A DNA stretch of 11,726 nt from an uncultured Collinsella sp. GTDB taxonomy: Bacteria; Actinomycetota; Coriobacteriia; Coriobacteriales; Coriobacteriaceae. The DNA is taken from the NCBI GenBank assembly GCA_900550185.1, contig URRN01000050.1, positions 1 through 11,726 on the forward strand, written 5' to 3'. Of the stretch, positions 5,140 through 11,726 are shown piece after piece. Both the position numbers and the translations under genes were made by a program. Under the pieces are notes generated by a model, which had not been told where the DNA came from, ran no database searches, and was given only the letters and a program-made list of their open reading frames with translations. Every line of letters starts with the position of its first letter. The first letter of the stretch is position 1.

Positions 5140-6062
5140 TGGGTACCGTTAACATGGCCGTCGATTTCGGCGGCGTCAAGATGCAGAACCCCATTAACAC
5201 CGCAGCCGGTACCTTTGGCTACGGTTGGCAGTTCCAGAACTTCTTTGATGTTTCCCAGCTGGGCGCCATCACCACCAAGGGTTGCGCTGCCGAGCCCTGG
5301 CCCGGCAATCCCGCGCCCCGCATGGCCGAAATTCCCGGCGGTATGATCAACTCCGTGGGTCTTCAGAACCCCGGCGTGGCCGCCTTTGCCCGTGAGTCCG
5401 GCCCGTGGCTCGAGCAGCTGTCCAAGGACGGTTGCCAGGTCATTTGCCAGGTTGCCGGGCACTCCGTTGATGAGTTTGTGCGCGCGCTCGAGATGTATGT
5501 CGAGCTATGCCCCTGGGCTGCCGGCTACGAGATCAACGTGAGCTGCCCCAACATCGCCGCCGGCGGTGCCGCCATGGGCTCTACGCCCGAGGGCGCCTCT
5601 TCCGTCATGGCCGCCTGCCGTAAGGTGACCGATAAGCCGCTGTTCGTCAAGATGGCTCCGGTTAACGTCGCCGAGATTGCCAAGGCTCTCGAGGCCGCGG
5701 GAGCCGACGGCCTTTCGGTCATTAACTCCATCCAAGGCATGGCCATCGATGTTCATACCCGCAAGTCCCGCGTGGCCAAGCCCAAGGGCGGCCTTTCTGG
5801 CCCGCTTTGCCACCACATCGCCGTGCGCATGGTCTGGGAGGTTGCCCAGGCCGTCGATATCCCCATCAACGGTGTCGGCGGTGTCATGACTGGCGAGGAT
5901 GCGGCTGAGTTTATCCTGGCCGGCGCCACCTGCGTGTCGGTCGGCATGGCCAACTTCGTCGATCCGTGTGCTTCGCTTAAGATCGCGCATGAGCTCGAGG
6001 CCTGGGCCGAGTCCCAGGGCGTAAAGGACATCAACGAGCTGGTGGGTGCTTTCGAATGCTAG
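5139..6062 (+). CDS. pyrD: Dihydroorotate dehydrogenase class 1B catalytic subunit
   Basis: FMN enzyme that oxidises dihydroorotate to orotate; class 1B enzymes work with PyrK and NAD+. In the 307 residues I see the FMN/substrate loop TTKG (45-48), NSVGLQNPG (71-79), NVSCPN with the catalytic-base Cys at 136 that marks class 1, GGLSGP (217-222) and NGVGGV (244-249). I favour the GTG at 5139, which shares its G with the pyrK stop and has AAGGTGGTGG ending 7 bases before it. The ATG at 5154 (302 residues) would be too far from that site but cannot be excluded; a still longer frame back to 5097 lies inside pyrK. The 3' end overlaps pyrF by 7 bases. Confidence 0.96.
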   Translation: MGTVNMAVDFGGVKMQNPINTAAGTFGYGWQFQNFFDVSQLGAITTKGCAAEPWPGNPAPRMAEIPGGMINSVGLQNPGVAAFARESGPWLEQLSKDGCQVICQVAGHSVDEFVRALEMYVELCPWAAGYEINVSCPNIAAGGAAMGSTPEGASSVMAACRKVTDKPLFVKMAPVNVAEIAKALEAAGADGLSVINSIQGMAIDVHTRKSRVAKPKGGLSGPLCHHIAVRMVWEVAQAVDIPINGVGGVMTGEDAAEFILAGATCVSVGMANFVDPCASLKIAHELEAWAESQGVKDINELVGAFEC

Positions 6063-6772
6063 AGAATGATGCCCGCGACCGTGTTATCGTCGCCCTCGAC
6101 TGCGACCGTGAGCGCGCGCTCGAGCTCGCCCACGAGCTTTCGGGCCATGCCGCCTGGCTCAAGGTCGGCATGACGCTCTATTACGCTGAGGGTCCCCAGA
6201 TCGTCAAGACCTTTAAGGACCTTGGCTTTAAGGTCTTCCTCGACCTTAAGTTCCATGACATTCCGCATCAGGTGCGCGGCGCTGCCCGCTCGGCCTCGCT
6301 TGCCGGTGCCGATCTGCTTTCGGTCCACGGCTTGGGTTCGGGCGCCATGCTCGCTGCCTGCCGCGAGGGCGCCGAGGAGGCGCGCGAGGACCGCGCCAAG
6401 CTCGTCGCCATCACCGTGCTCACGAGCATGAATCAGGATGCCTTGAGCGAGATCGGCGTCGAGTCGCCCGTTGCCGAGGAGGCCGCCCGCTTGGCAAAGC
6501 TTGCTCAGGCCAACGGCATCGATGGCATCGTGTGCTCACCGATGGAGGCTCATGACATGCGTGAGCTGCTGGGTCCTGATGCCCTGATCGTAACTCCGGG
6601 TGTGCGTCCGGTGGGTGCCGCCCTTGGTGACCAGTCCCGCGTGGCGACGCCTTCCCAGGCTATCGAGCGTGGCGCAAGCCACATTGTGGTGGGCCGTCCC
6701 ATCACCGGTGCCGACGATCCGGTTGCCGCCTTTGACGCCATCGTCGCCGAGCTGGTCGAAAACGTCGCGTAA
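6056..6772 (+). CDS. pyrF: Orotidine 5'-phosphate decarboxylase
   Basis: Last step of UMP synthesis, decarboxylating OMP. The 238-residue barrel carries the group I motifs: IVALD with Asp15, LKVG with Lys36, the catalytic DLKFHDIP (Asp63-Lys65-Asp68), VTPGVRP at 179-185 and VVGRPI with the phosphate-binding Arg214. ATG 6056 lies within the last codons of pyrD, preceded by a weak GGTGGGTG site, so translation is probably coupled. It is the last gene of the cluster: pyrE, which would supply OMP, is not here and must be elsewhere. The 239 bases that follow have no gene. Confidence 0.97.
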   Translation: MLENDARDRVIVALDCDRERALELAHELSGHAAWLKVGMTLYYAEGPQIVKTFKDLGFKVFLDLKFHDIPHQVRGAARSASLAGADLLSVHGLGSGAMLAACREGAEEAREDRAKLVAITVLTSMNQDALSEIGVESPVAEEAARLAKLAQANGIDGIVCSPMEAHDMRELLGPDALIVTPGVRPVGAALGDQSRVATPSQAIERGASHIVVGRPITGADDPVAAFDAIVAELVENVA

Positions 6773-6817
6773 AAGATTCCCCTAAGTCACCACTTTTGGG
6801 TCTCATTAGCACAAAAT

Positions 6818-6875
6818 AGCCCCTGTGCCTGCGTAAACTTTCCCATCCTTTGTGTGGAATCGCAGGTCAGGGGCT
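6818..6875. repeat. Long three-part inverted repeat between pyrF and mihF
   Basis: AGCCCCTG (6818-6825) pairs with CAGGGGCT (6868-6875). Inside it CCTGCG (6828-6833) pairs with CGCAGG (6861-6866), and inside that TTCCCA (6840-6845) pairs with TGTGGAA (6853-6859) with one bulge. This gives about 20 paired positions over 58 bases. On the plus strand it is followed by TAACTTTGGG; on the minus strand by ATTTTGT. So it may be the pyr operon terminator, a repeat element, or the leader of a small RNA. I do not recognise an RNA family. Confidence 0.6.
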
Positions 6876-6958
6876 TAACTTTGGGCGCAGTATATTGCAC
6901 TTTTTGCGGGTATCGTCTAACCTATGGAGCCGCGATTAGGCATTTTGTACGTTCTACG

Positions 6959-6967
6959 TGCTAAAAT
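6959..6967 (+). promoter_or_regulatory. Extended -10 promoter for mihF-gmk-rpoZ-thiI
   Basis: TGC-TAAAAT is an extended -10 with 5 of 6 consensus bases. No good -35 lies 16-18 bases upstream. Transcription would start near 6974 and give a leader of about 38 bases. A second candidate, TTGCAC (6895-6900), 17 bases, TAACCT (6918-6923), is weaker but has ideal spacing. Confidence 0.5.
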
Positions 6968-7011
6968 GCCAATTATTGAATCAGATATAACCCAACTTTT
7001 TGGAGGTACGA

Positions 7012-7320
7012 ATGGCACTCCCTCAGCTTACCGATGAGCAGCGCAAGCAGGCTCTTGAGAAGGCTGCTGCCGCACGTCACGCCCGCGCTGAGCTTCGCGA
7101 GCAGATCAAAAAGGGCGAGAAGTCCCTCGAGTCCGTGCTCAACTCCGATGACCCCATCGCTTCCCGCATGAAGGTTTCCACCCTCATCGAGTCTCTCCCC
7201 GGTTATGGCAAGGCCAAGGCCGCAAAGATCATGGAGGAGCTCGGTATCTCCGCTACTCGTCGCGTCCAGGGCCTCGGCGTCCGTCAGCGCGAGCAGCTCC
7301 TCGAGCAGCTGACCAAATAA
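7012..7320 (+). CDS. mihF: Actinobacterial-type integration host factor
   Basis: Small nucleoid DNA-binding protein of the mycobacterial IHF type, unrelated to the HU-like IHF of Proteobacteria; it binds and bends DNA and is involved in chromosome organisation. The 102 residues hold an N-terminal basic helical region (about 8-40, rich in Ala, Lys and Arg) and the conserved C-terminal core: SLPGYGKAKAAKIMEELGIS at 61-80, then RRVQGLGVRQRE at 83-94, which is the DNA-binding helix-two-turn-helix region of the family. ATG 7012 has GGAGG 5 bases upstream; a start at 7000 would include that site and is rejected. The mihF-gmk-rpoZ order is common in actinobacteria. The stop codon is directly followed by the gmk GTG in the same frame. 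Confidence 0.94.
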   Translation: MALPQLTDEQRKQALEKAAAARHARAELREQIKKGEKSLESVLNSDDPIASRMKVSTLIESLPGYGKAKAAKIMEELGISATRRVQGLGVRQREQLLEQLTK

Positions 7321-7890
7321 GTGGGCGCTCAGGATTCCAAGCTCTTTGTGATTTCTGGACCGTCAGGCGCAGGCAAGGGTACGCTCGTCGCTCGTGTGCG
7401 CGAGCGCCGCTCGAACCTGGGTCTGACGGTTTCGGCTACCACGCGAGCACCACGCAAAGGTGAGGTCGACGGCGTCAACTACTTTTTTCTGACGCGCGAG
7501 GAGTTCGACCGCCGCGTGGCAAACGGTGAGTTTGTTGAGTGGGCCGAGGTCCACGGTAACTGCTACGGCACGTTGGTGAGCGAGGTCACATCCAAGCTCG
7601 CCTCGGGCTCGTCTCTGATTTTGGAGATCGATGTCCAGGGCGCCCTGCAGGTGAAGGAGCGTTTCCCCGAGGCCGTGCTGATCTTTATCAAGCCGCCTTC
7701 GCTTGAGGTGCTCCGCGAGCGTCTAGTCGGTCGCGGTACCGAGACGCCCGAGACGATTGAGCTGCGTATGGCAAACGCCGCCGATGAGCTTGCCCTTGCC
7801 GACCGCTACGACGACGTCGTGGTGAATGACGATCTCGACCGCGCGACCGATGAGCTCGTTCGCGTTCTCGATATGCATGAAAGGATCTGA
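7321..7890 (+). CDS. gmk: Guanylate kinase
   Basis: Phosphorylates GMP to GDP with ATP; it supplies GTP and dGTP and ties in with (p)ppGpp control. The 189 residues are of normal length. The P-loop GPSGAGKGT is at 13-21, the GMP-binding SATTRAPRKGEVDG at 38-51, FVEWAEVHGNCYGT at 71-84 and LEIDVQG at 101-107. The GTG at 7321 follows the mihF TAA with no gap and has no clear Shine-Dalgarno, so it probably depends on ribosomes finishing mihF. No ATG near the N-terminus could replace it, since the P-loop begins only 12 residues in. rpoZ starts 5 bases after the stop. Confidence 0.96.
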   Translation: MGAQDSKLFVISGPSGAGKGTLVARVRERRSNLGLTVSATTRAPRKGEVDGVNYFFLTREEFDRRVANGEFVEWAEVHGNCYGTLVSEVTSKLASGSSLILEIDVQGALQVKERFPEAVLIFIKPPSLEVLRERLVGRGTETPETIELRMANAADELALADRYDDVVVNDDLDRATDELVRVLDMHERI

Positions 7891-7895
7891 GGTCC

Positions 7896-8177
7896 GTGTC
7901 CGTTGTAAAGCCTTGCATTGACGATCTTCTGGAGAAGACCGATCACAACCGCTTCCTGCTCGCTTCGCTTGCCTCCAAGCGCGCCTGCGACATCAATAGC
8001 ATGCTGCGTGGCCAGCACAACCGCGTGCTTGCCGTCCAGGATGTCGATGACATCACCATCGGGCTTTCCGGTGCCGATACCATCTCGATGGCTATGGACG
8101 AGATTGTCGACGGCGACATCTCTTACGACGAGGCTCGTTACGAGAAGGCGCTCGGCCACAAGGTTGCTGAAGCCTAA
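7896..8177 (+). CDS. rpoZ: RNA polymerase omega subunit
   Basis: Small subunit that helps the beta-prime subunit fold and joins it to core RNA polymerase. The 93 residues show the family signature KPCIDDLLEK at 5-14, then NRFLLASLASKRACDIN at 18-34 (usual R/Y-x-L-V-x2-ASKRARQIN), and a C-terminal AMDEI...EKALGH region. The GTG at 7896 has AAAGGA 10 bases upstream, across the gmk stop. gmk-rpoZ is a common bacterial pair. The stop is directly followed by the thiI ATG. Confidence 0.95.
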   Translation: MSVVKPCIDDLLEKTDHNRFLLASLASKRACDINSMLRGQHNRVLAVQDVDDITIGLSGADTISMAMDEIVDGDISYDEARYEKALGHKVAEA

Positions 8178-9422
8178 ATGGCGGCTCGCGTCTGCCTGGT
8201 CCACTATCACGAGGTTGGACTGAAGGGTAAGAACCGCGCACATTTTGAGCATATCCTCATGGATAACATTAAGGCGGCTTTGGCCGCCTTTTCCGTGAAC
8301 GCCGTGTCTCGAATTTCCGGTTATATCCTCGTGACCTTTAACGAGCATCAGGCCGATGATGCGGCGCGTGTCATTCGCACCGTTCCCGGCGTTGCTCGTG
8401 TGTCTTTGGCGTATCACACCAACCGCGACCCGCAGGAGTACTGCGCCGCCGCTGTGAAGGCGCTGCGCGAGTTTGGTTCCTTCGATTCGTTTAAGGTGCA
8501 CGCCAAGCGCTCCAATACTGACTATGAGCTCACCTCGATCGATATCAATCGACAGGTTGGCGAGGTGCTGTGTGAGGCGTTTCCCGATAAAAAGGTCCAG
8601 ATGCACGACCCCGACGCGATGGTGCACGTTCTGGTGGTTCAGGGTAGTGTCTACGTGTATGCGCGCTCCCAGCGCGGCGTTGGCGGCCTTCCGGTGGGTT
8701 CTGCCGGCAAGGTCGTGACGCTGCTGTCGTCGGGTATCGATTCTCCGGTGGCGACCTGGATGCTCGCGCGTCGCGGCGCGGTGTGCGTGCCGGTGCATTT
8801 CTCCGGTCGTCCGCAGACGCCCGATACGAGCGAGTATTTGGTGCAGGACATCATCCGTGCGCTTGCGCCGGGTGTCCAGATCGGTCGTCTGTACGTGGTG
8901 CCGTTTGGCGACTGCCAGCGTGAGATTTCGGTTACCTGCCCCAGCAACCTGCGCGTGATCATGTACCGCCGCATTATGTATTCGGTTGCTGAGCGCATTG
9001 CACACATCGAGGGTGCCAAGGCTATCGTTACGGGCGAATCGCTTGGGCAGGTTGCCTCCCAGACGCTTGAGAACATCATGGCCGTCAACGAGGCCGTGAA
9101 GATCCCCGTGTTCCGTCCTCTCATCGGTTCGGACAAGCAGGAGATCATCGCACGTGCCGAGGAGATCGGTACATTCGATATCTCGACTGAGGCCGCTCCC
9201 GACTGCTGCACGCTGTTTATGCCGCGCCGTCCCGAGACGCACGCTAAACTCGATGCCGTGCATGAGGCCTGGGAGTTGTTCGATCATGAGGAGATGATCG
9301 AGCGCCTGCTTAAGCAGACCGAGTACATCGACTTCGAGAGCAACACGTACAAGGCCCCTAAGACCTTAAAACGCAAACATTCGGAGCTTGCTCCGCGTGA
9401 GATTTACCAAGATCACGAGTAA
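8178..9422 (+). CDS. thiI: tRNA 4-thiouridine synthase ThiI (short form)
   Basis: Adds sulfur to U8 of tRNA and may take part in thiamine thiazole formation. The 414 residues hold an N-terminal ferredoxin-like domain with HYHEVGLKGKNR at 9-20, a THUMP domain at about 60-165 ending VYARSQRGVGGLP, and a PP-loop ATPase domain from about 177. It lacks the C-terminal rhodanese domain of the Escherichia coli protein, as in Bacillus-type ThiI, so a dedicated cysteine desulfurase would be needed. The PP-loop reads LLSSGIDSPV (182-191), whereas relatives usually have SGGxDS. TGESLGQVASQTLEN at 285-299 and DCCTLF at 342-347 are typical. ATG 8178 follows the rpoZ stop without a gap and without a strong ribosome site. 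It is the last gene of the operon before the terminator. Confidence 0.94.
   Translation: MAARVCLVHYHEVGLKGKNRAHFEHILMDNIKAALAAFSVNAVSRISGYILVTFNEHQADDAARVIRTVPGVARVSLAYHTNRDPQEYCAAAVKALREFGSFDSFKVHAKRSNTDYELTSIDINRQVGEVLCEAFPDKKVQMHDPDAMVHVLVVQGSVYVYARSQRGVGGLPVGSAGKVVTLLSSGIDSPVATWMLARRGAVCVPVHFSGRPQTPDTSEYLVQDIIRALAPGVQIGRLYVVPFGDCQREISVTCPSNLRVIMYRRIMYSVAERIAHIEGAKAIVTGESLGQVASQTLENIMAVNEAVKIPVFRPLIGSDKQEIIARAEEIGTFDISTEAAPDCCTLFMPRRPETHAKLDAVHEAWELFDHEEMIERLLKQTEYIDFESNTYKAPKTLKRKHSELAPREIYQDHE
8271..8292 (+). other. Terminator-like hairpin inside the 5' part of thiI
   Basis: AAGGCGGC (8271-8278) and GCCGCCTT (8283-8290) form a perfect 8-bp stem with a TTTG loop, and the T-run continues to 8292. 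It has the form of a short rho-independent terminator but lies in thiI codons 32-38 (KAALAAF). Alanine-rich coding can give such a pattern by chance. If active it would lower thiI mRNA relative to rpoZ. Confidence 0.35.
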
Positions 9423-9432
9423 TTTTGTGCAT

Positions 9433-9465
9433 AGACCGACGATGCGTCTGCATCGTCGGTCTTTT
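9433..9465 (+). terminator. Rho-independent terminator of the mihF-thiI operon
   Basis: AGACCGACGATGC (9433-9445) and GCATCGTCGGTCT (9450-9462) form a perfect 13-bp stem with a GTCT loop, followed by a T4 run. It starts 11 bases after the thiI stop. Confidence 0.92.
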
Positions 9466-9566
9466 GCTATCTGGGCATTTTGCGGCTAAGTGTTCATTTG
9501 CTGACGTGTGCCTGAATAAATGGACAGTATTTCGCAAGGTTTTGGTCGGCTTTTGGTTTGACCGCG

Positions 9567-9578
9567 AAAACCGGTTTT
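9567..9578. promoter_or_regulatory. Palindrome upstream of comEA, possible operator
   Basis: AAAACCGGTTTT is a perfect 12-base palindrome in the 170-base gap between the thiI terminator and comEA, 57 bases before the comEA start. The rest of the gap holds no gene. I see no convincing -35/-10 pair, so the comEA promoter is not placed. A regulatory role is only a guess. Confidence 0.25.
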
Positions 9579-9635
9579 GGGGCGTGGCTGTTGCGGAGCT
9601 CCTTTCCTGACACGATGGTGTTGGGAGGTTTTGCT

Positions 9636-10349
9636 ATGGCGCAGCGCGAACAACATGAACGAGTCAAAAAGATGGACCGCTGGGCGGGCAAACTGCTCGG
9701 TCATAAGGCAGTGGTGATGGCGATACTGGTCGTCATTGCGATGGCGAGTGGACTGGCGATGGCGAACCTTGGCGGCGGTGCCGGCAGTGTGTCGTTTGAG
9801 CACACTGATGGTTCGGGTTCGTTAGTGGAGCCGGGATCCGGCGATGCCTCGAGCGGAAAGACATCCGAAGGCTCTTCGACTAAGGCTTCTGCCGCGGCAG
9901 AGGTCTATGTCGATGTCGATGGCGCCGTTGTGTCGCCCGGCGTATATCGTCTCAAGGACGGCGCGCGGGTGGCTCAGGCGATTGATGCCGCCGGCGGGCT
10001 GGCGCCCGAGGCAGACGTCACGGGGCTCAATCGGGCATCTAAGGTCGTCGATGGACAGAAGATTCACGTTCCAACGGTAGGGGAGCAGCAGGCGTCCATT
10101 GCGGAAGCCGGTGTTGATGTTGGGGCTTCCGCATCGTCGGGCGTTAGTGGCGCAACAGGTCTAGTAAACATCAATACGGCAAGCGCAGAAGAGCTGCAGA
10201 CGCTCTCGGGCATCGGCCCCTCCATGGCCCAGTCGATTATCGATGAGCGGACAAAGAACGGTGCTTTCGCCTCGGTTGACGATCTGATGCGTGTGTCGGG
10301 AATCGGCGAGAAGAAGCTTGCCAAAATCAAAGATTGCATCTGCGTATGA
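9636..10349 (+). CDS. comEA: ComEA, membrane DNA-binding competence protein
   Basis: Binds double-stranded DNA at the cell surface and hands it to the ComEC channel. The 237 residues comprise a basic cytosolic N-terminus, one membrane segment at about 25-44 (AVVMAILVVIAMASGLAMAN), a Ser/Gly-rich linker (45-88), an SLBB domain at 89-146 (VYVDVDGAVVSPGVYRL), a second flexible linker and a double helix-hairpin-helix DNA-binding domain at 175-235 (VNINTASAEELQTLSGIG, VSGIGEKKLAKI). This is the complete order for Gram-positive ComEA. ATG 9636 has GGGAGG 7 bases upstream; the frame is open further up, but ATG 9615 has no site and the TTG at 9558 is implausible. The stop overlaps the comEC start (ATGA). 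Confidence 0.95.
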   Translation: MAQREQHERVKKMDRWAGKLLGHKAVVMAILVVIAMASGLAMANLGGGAGSVSFEHTDGSGSLVEPGSGDASSGKTSEGSSTKASAAAEVYVDVDGAVVSPGVYRLKDGARVAQAIDAAGGLAPEADVTGLNRASKVVDGQKIHVPTVGEQQASIAEAGVDVGASASSGVSGATGLVNINTASAEELQTLSGIGPSMAQSIIDERTKNGAFASVDDLMRVSGIGEKKLAKIKDCICV

Positions 10350-11726
10350 GTGCGACCGAGCGCGAGCACGTGATGCCTCCGCGGCCCCTGATTCCGTGGA
10401 CGATGGCCCTGTGTGCCGGCATGTGCATGAGCTGCGTCTTGGTGCTCAACATAGCCGCTGATGCGCTGCTGAGGGAGCGGGCGCCGGCGGTCGGGCCGCT
10501 ATGGGCCATTCCCGTTGCGGCAGCGGTATTCGTTGTGCTGGCTCAATCTTGTGCGCGGCTTGCCCCTTGGAAGCGGTGGCTGTATGCCGCTTCCGTCGGT
10601 CTCGTGGCGGGAGCGGTCGTCTCGGCGTGGTGGGCTGTGGGCGTGCTAAGCGCCTCGAAGGCGCTCGACGGTCGAGCGGCAAGCAGCCTTGAGTTTGTCG
10701 TGCAGGGTGACCCATCCATAAACGACGACGTGTATTCCTATACCTGCGAGGCACGCGCGGACGGTAAGAACTTGGCAACGGTTCGCCTATCGTGTGATCG
10801 TGAGCTCAAGGTCGGGGCGCACGTGCGTGTTATCGGTCGCGTTTCACGTTTTGAGAACGATGCATATGGACGATCGCGCGTGCTCCGAGGCGAGGTGCGC
10901 AAGGTTAAAGCCGTTCGAGTCGTGTCGGTCGATGAGGGTTCTCCGGGGCCGCTGCTTCGGCTGCGAAATGGGCTGCTTGCGTCCATCGCGCCTGCGACCG
11001 ACCCGGCGCGTGCGCTCATAGCCGGTGTCGTCTGCGGTCGTTCGGCCGAGCTGCGCGTCCAGCCGGCGGGCGACTGGTTTTCGGTGACGGGAACGGCGCA
11101 TCTAATCGCCGTCTCGGGCAGCCATTTGGCTATCGTGGGGTTTGTAATCGAGGGTGTGTTGCAAAAGACTCGGTGCTCACGTGGTCTTCAGCGGGCGATA
11201 TTGGCGATAACGCTTGTGGGCTACGCTGCTTTTACGGGCGCGTCTCCCTCGGCCGTGCGCGCGTGCTGCATGGTGTTCACGACGCTTGTCGTAAACGGCG
11301 CGGGGCGTCGCCGGCACGGCGCATCGGCACTCTTCGCAACCATGTCCATCTTTGTGCTACTGCGGCCGACGGTGCTGTTCGAGATAGGCTTTCAGCTTTC
11401 ATGTGCCAGCGTCTTTGCCATCCTGTGCTTTTGCCCGTACGCCTCCTACGCTTTGGGTGAGCTGGGTGTGCCATCGGGCATTGCCAGTATGCTTTCCGTC
11501 ACACTGTGCTCGCAGTTGGCGACGCTCCCCATTACCATTCCTGCCTTCGGTACGTTCTCGCTCATTGCTCCGTTGGCAAATGCGGTCATTGGTCCGGTGG
11601 TGAGCGTACTGCTTGCTGTGTCGATCGTGCTGGTTCCCTTTTCGCTCGTGGGACCGTTGCGGGCTTGGGCGCTCGTTGTGCCCATGATTGCCGCCCGTTG
11701 CGCGCTGTTCTTCGAGCAGCTGTTTG
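10346..11726 (+). CDS. comEC: ComEC DNA-uptake channel, 5' part
   Basis: Polytopic membrane protein that forms the transformation channel. The frame is open from ATG 10346 to the window end with no stop (about 460 codons). Residues 17-36 and 53-67 and about 80-100 are hydrophobic segments. A soluble stretch at about 110-200 fits the N-terminal OB-like domain (DUF4131). The Competence domain begins with TDPARALIAGVVCG (218-231), and AHLIAVSGSHLAIVG at 251-265 is the family signature (usually HLLAISGLH). Several more hydrophobic segments follow. The C-terminal membrane part and any metallo-beta-lactamase domain lie beyond the window. The start overlaps comEA by four bases (ATGA), with no strong ribosome site, so translation is probably coupled; ATG codons 10 and 20 are alternatives. 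Rarer codons are more frequent than in the pyr genes. Confidence 0.93.
   Translation, partial: MSATEREHVMPPRPLIPWTMALCAGMCMSCVLVLNIAADALLRERAPAVGPLWAIPVAAAVFVVLAQSCARLAPWKRWLYAASVGLVAGAVVSAWWAVGVLSASKALDGRAASSLEFVVQGDPSINDDVYSYTCEARADGKNLATVRLSCDRELKVGAHVRVIGRVSRFENDAYGRSRVLRGEVRKVKAVRVVSVDEGSPGPLLRLRNGLLASIAPATDPARALIAGVVCGRSAELRVQPAGDWFSVTGTAHLIAVSGSHLAIVGFVIEGVLQKTRCSRGLQRAILAITLVGYAAFTGASPSAVRACCMVFTTLVVNGAGRRRHGASALFATMSIFVLLRPTVLFEIGFQLSCASVFAILCFCPYASYALGELGVPSGIASMLSVTLCSQLATLPITIPAFGTFSLIAPLANAVIGPVVSVLLAVSIVLVPFSLVGPLRAWALVVPMIAARCALFFEQLF

Noticed and set aside
6779..6800. CCC-AAGT / ACTT-GGG hairpin after pyrF as its terminator
   Set aside because: The stem is short and interrupted and no T-tract follows. 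The element at 6818-6875 is a stronger candidate for ending the pyr transcript.
7806..9287. 493-codon open frame on the minus strand opposite gmk, rpoZ and thiI
   Set aside because: It spans three recognised genes in antisense, is rich in His/Arg/Asp from codon complementarity and has no domain.

Overview
The window reads as chromosomal DNA from a high-GC actinobacterium, most likely a gut coriobacterium (Collinsella or a close relative). The grounds are a strong G/C bias at third codon positions, an actinobacterial-type integration host factor (mihF) directly upstream of gmk and rpoZ, a class 1B dihydroorotate dehydrogenase pair (pyrK-pyrD) in a pyrR-led operon, and a short ThiI without a rhodanese domain. 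The genus is inferred from gene content and general resemblance, not from a database search.

Layout. (1) Positions 1-706 hold a mobile remnant: the C-terminal part of a Y1/REP-associated (RAYT-like) transposase, followed by three copies of a TGTCCCCAATGMGTG repeat. Two of the copies form CACTCAT/ATGAGTG hairpins, and between them lies an 8-codon scrap of a second, diverged transposase. (2) Positions 708-1061 hold rpmB (ribosomal protein L28) on the minus strand, with its terminator and an extended -10 promoter. (3) Positions 1062-1448 are a non-coding control region. Its 3' part carries a folded leader that matches a PyrR-binding loop (14-bp stem, asymmetric bulge, 5-bp stem, CAAAGA hexaloop), then a hairpin and a U7 tract. 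(4) Positions 1449-6772 are the pyrimidine operon pyrR-pyrB-pyrC-(weak terminator-like hairpin)-pyrK-pyrD-pyrF, with tight or overlapping junctions. It covers aspartate transcarbamylase, dihydroorotase, dihydroorotate dehydrogenase 1B and OMP decarboxylase. Carbamoyl-phosphate synthase and pyrE are not in the window, so UMP synthesis needs genes elsewhere. (5) Positions 6773-7011 are intergenic, with a long three-part inverted repeat and a promoter. (6) Positions 7012-9422 are a housekeeping operon mihF-gmk-rpoZ-thiI. Two of its junctions have a stop codon directly followed by the next start. It ends in a strong 13-bp terminator. (7) Positions 9636-11726 hold comEA and the 5' part of comEC (DNA uptake), overlapping by ATGA; comEC runs off the window.

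Most of the window is ordinary core genome. I found no convincing new multi-gene system. The parts most worth a second look are the transposase/repeat remnant, the pyr leader, the structured element upstream of mihF, the zero-gap in-frame junctions, and a terminator-like hairpin inside thiI.
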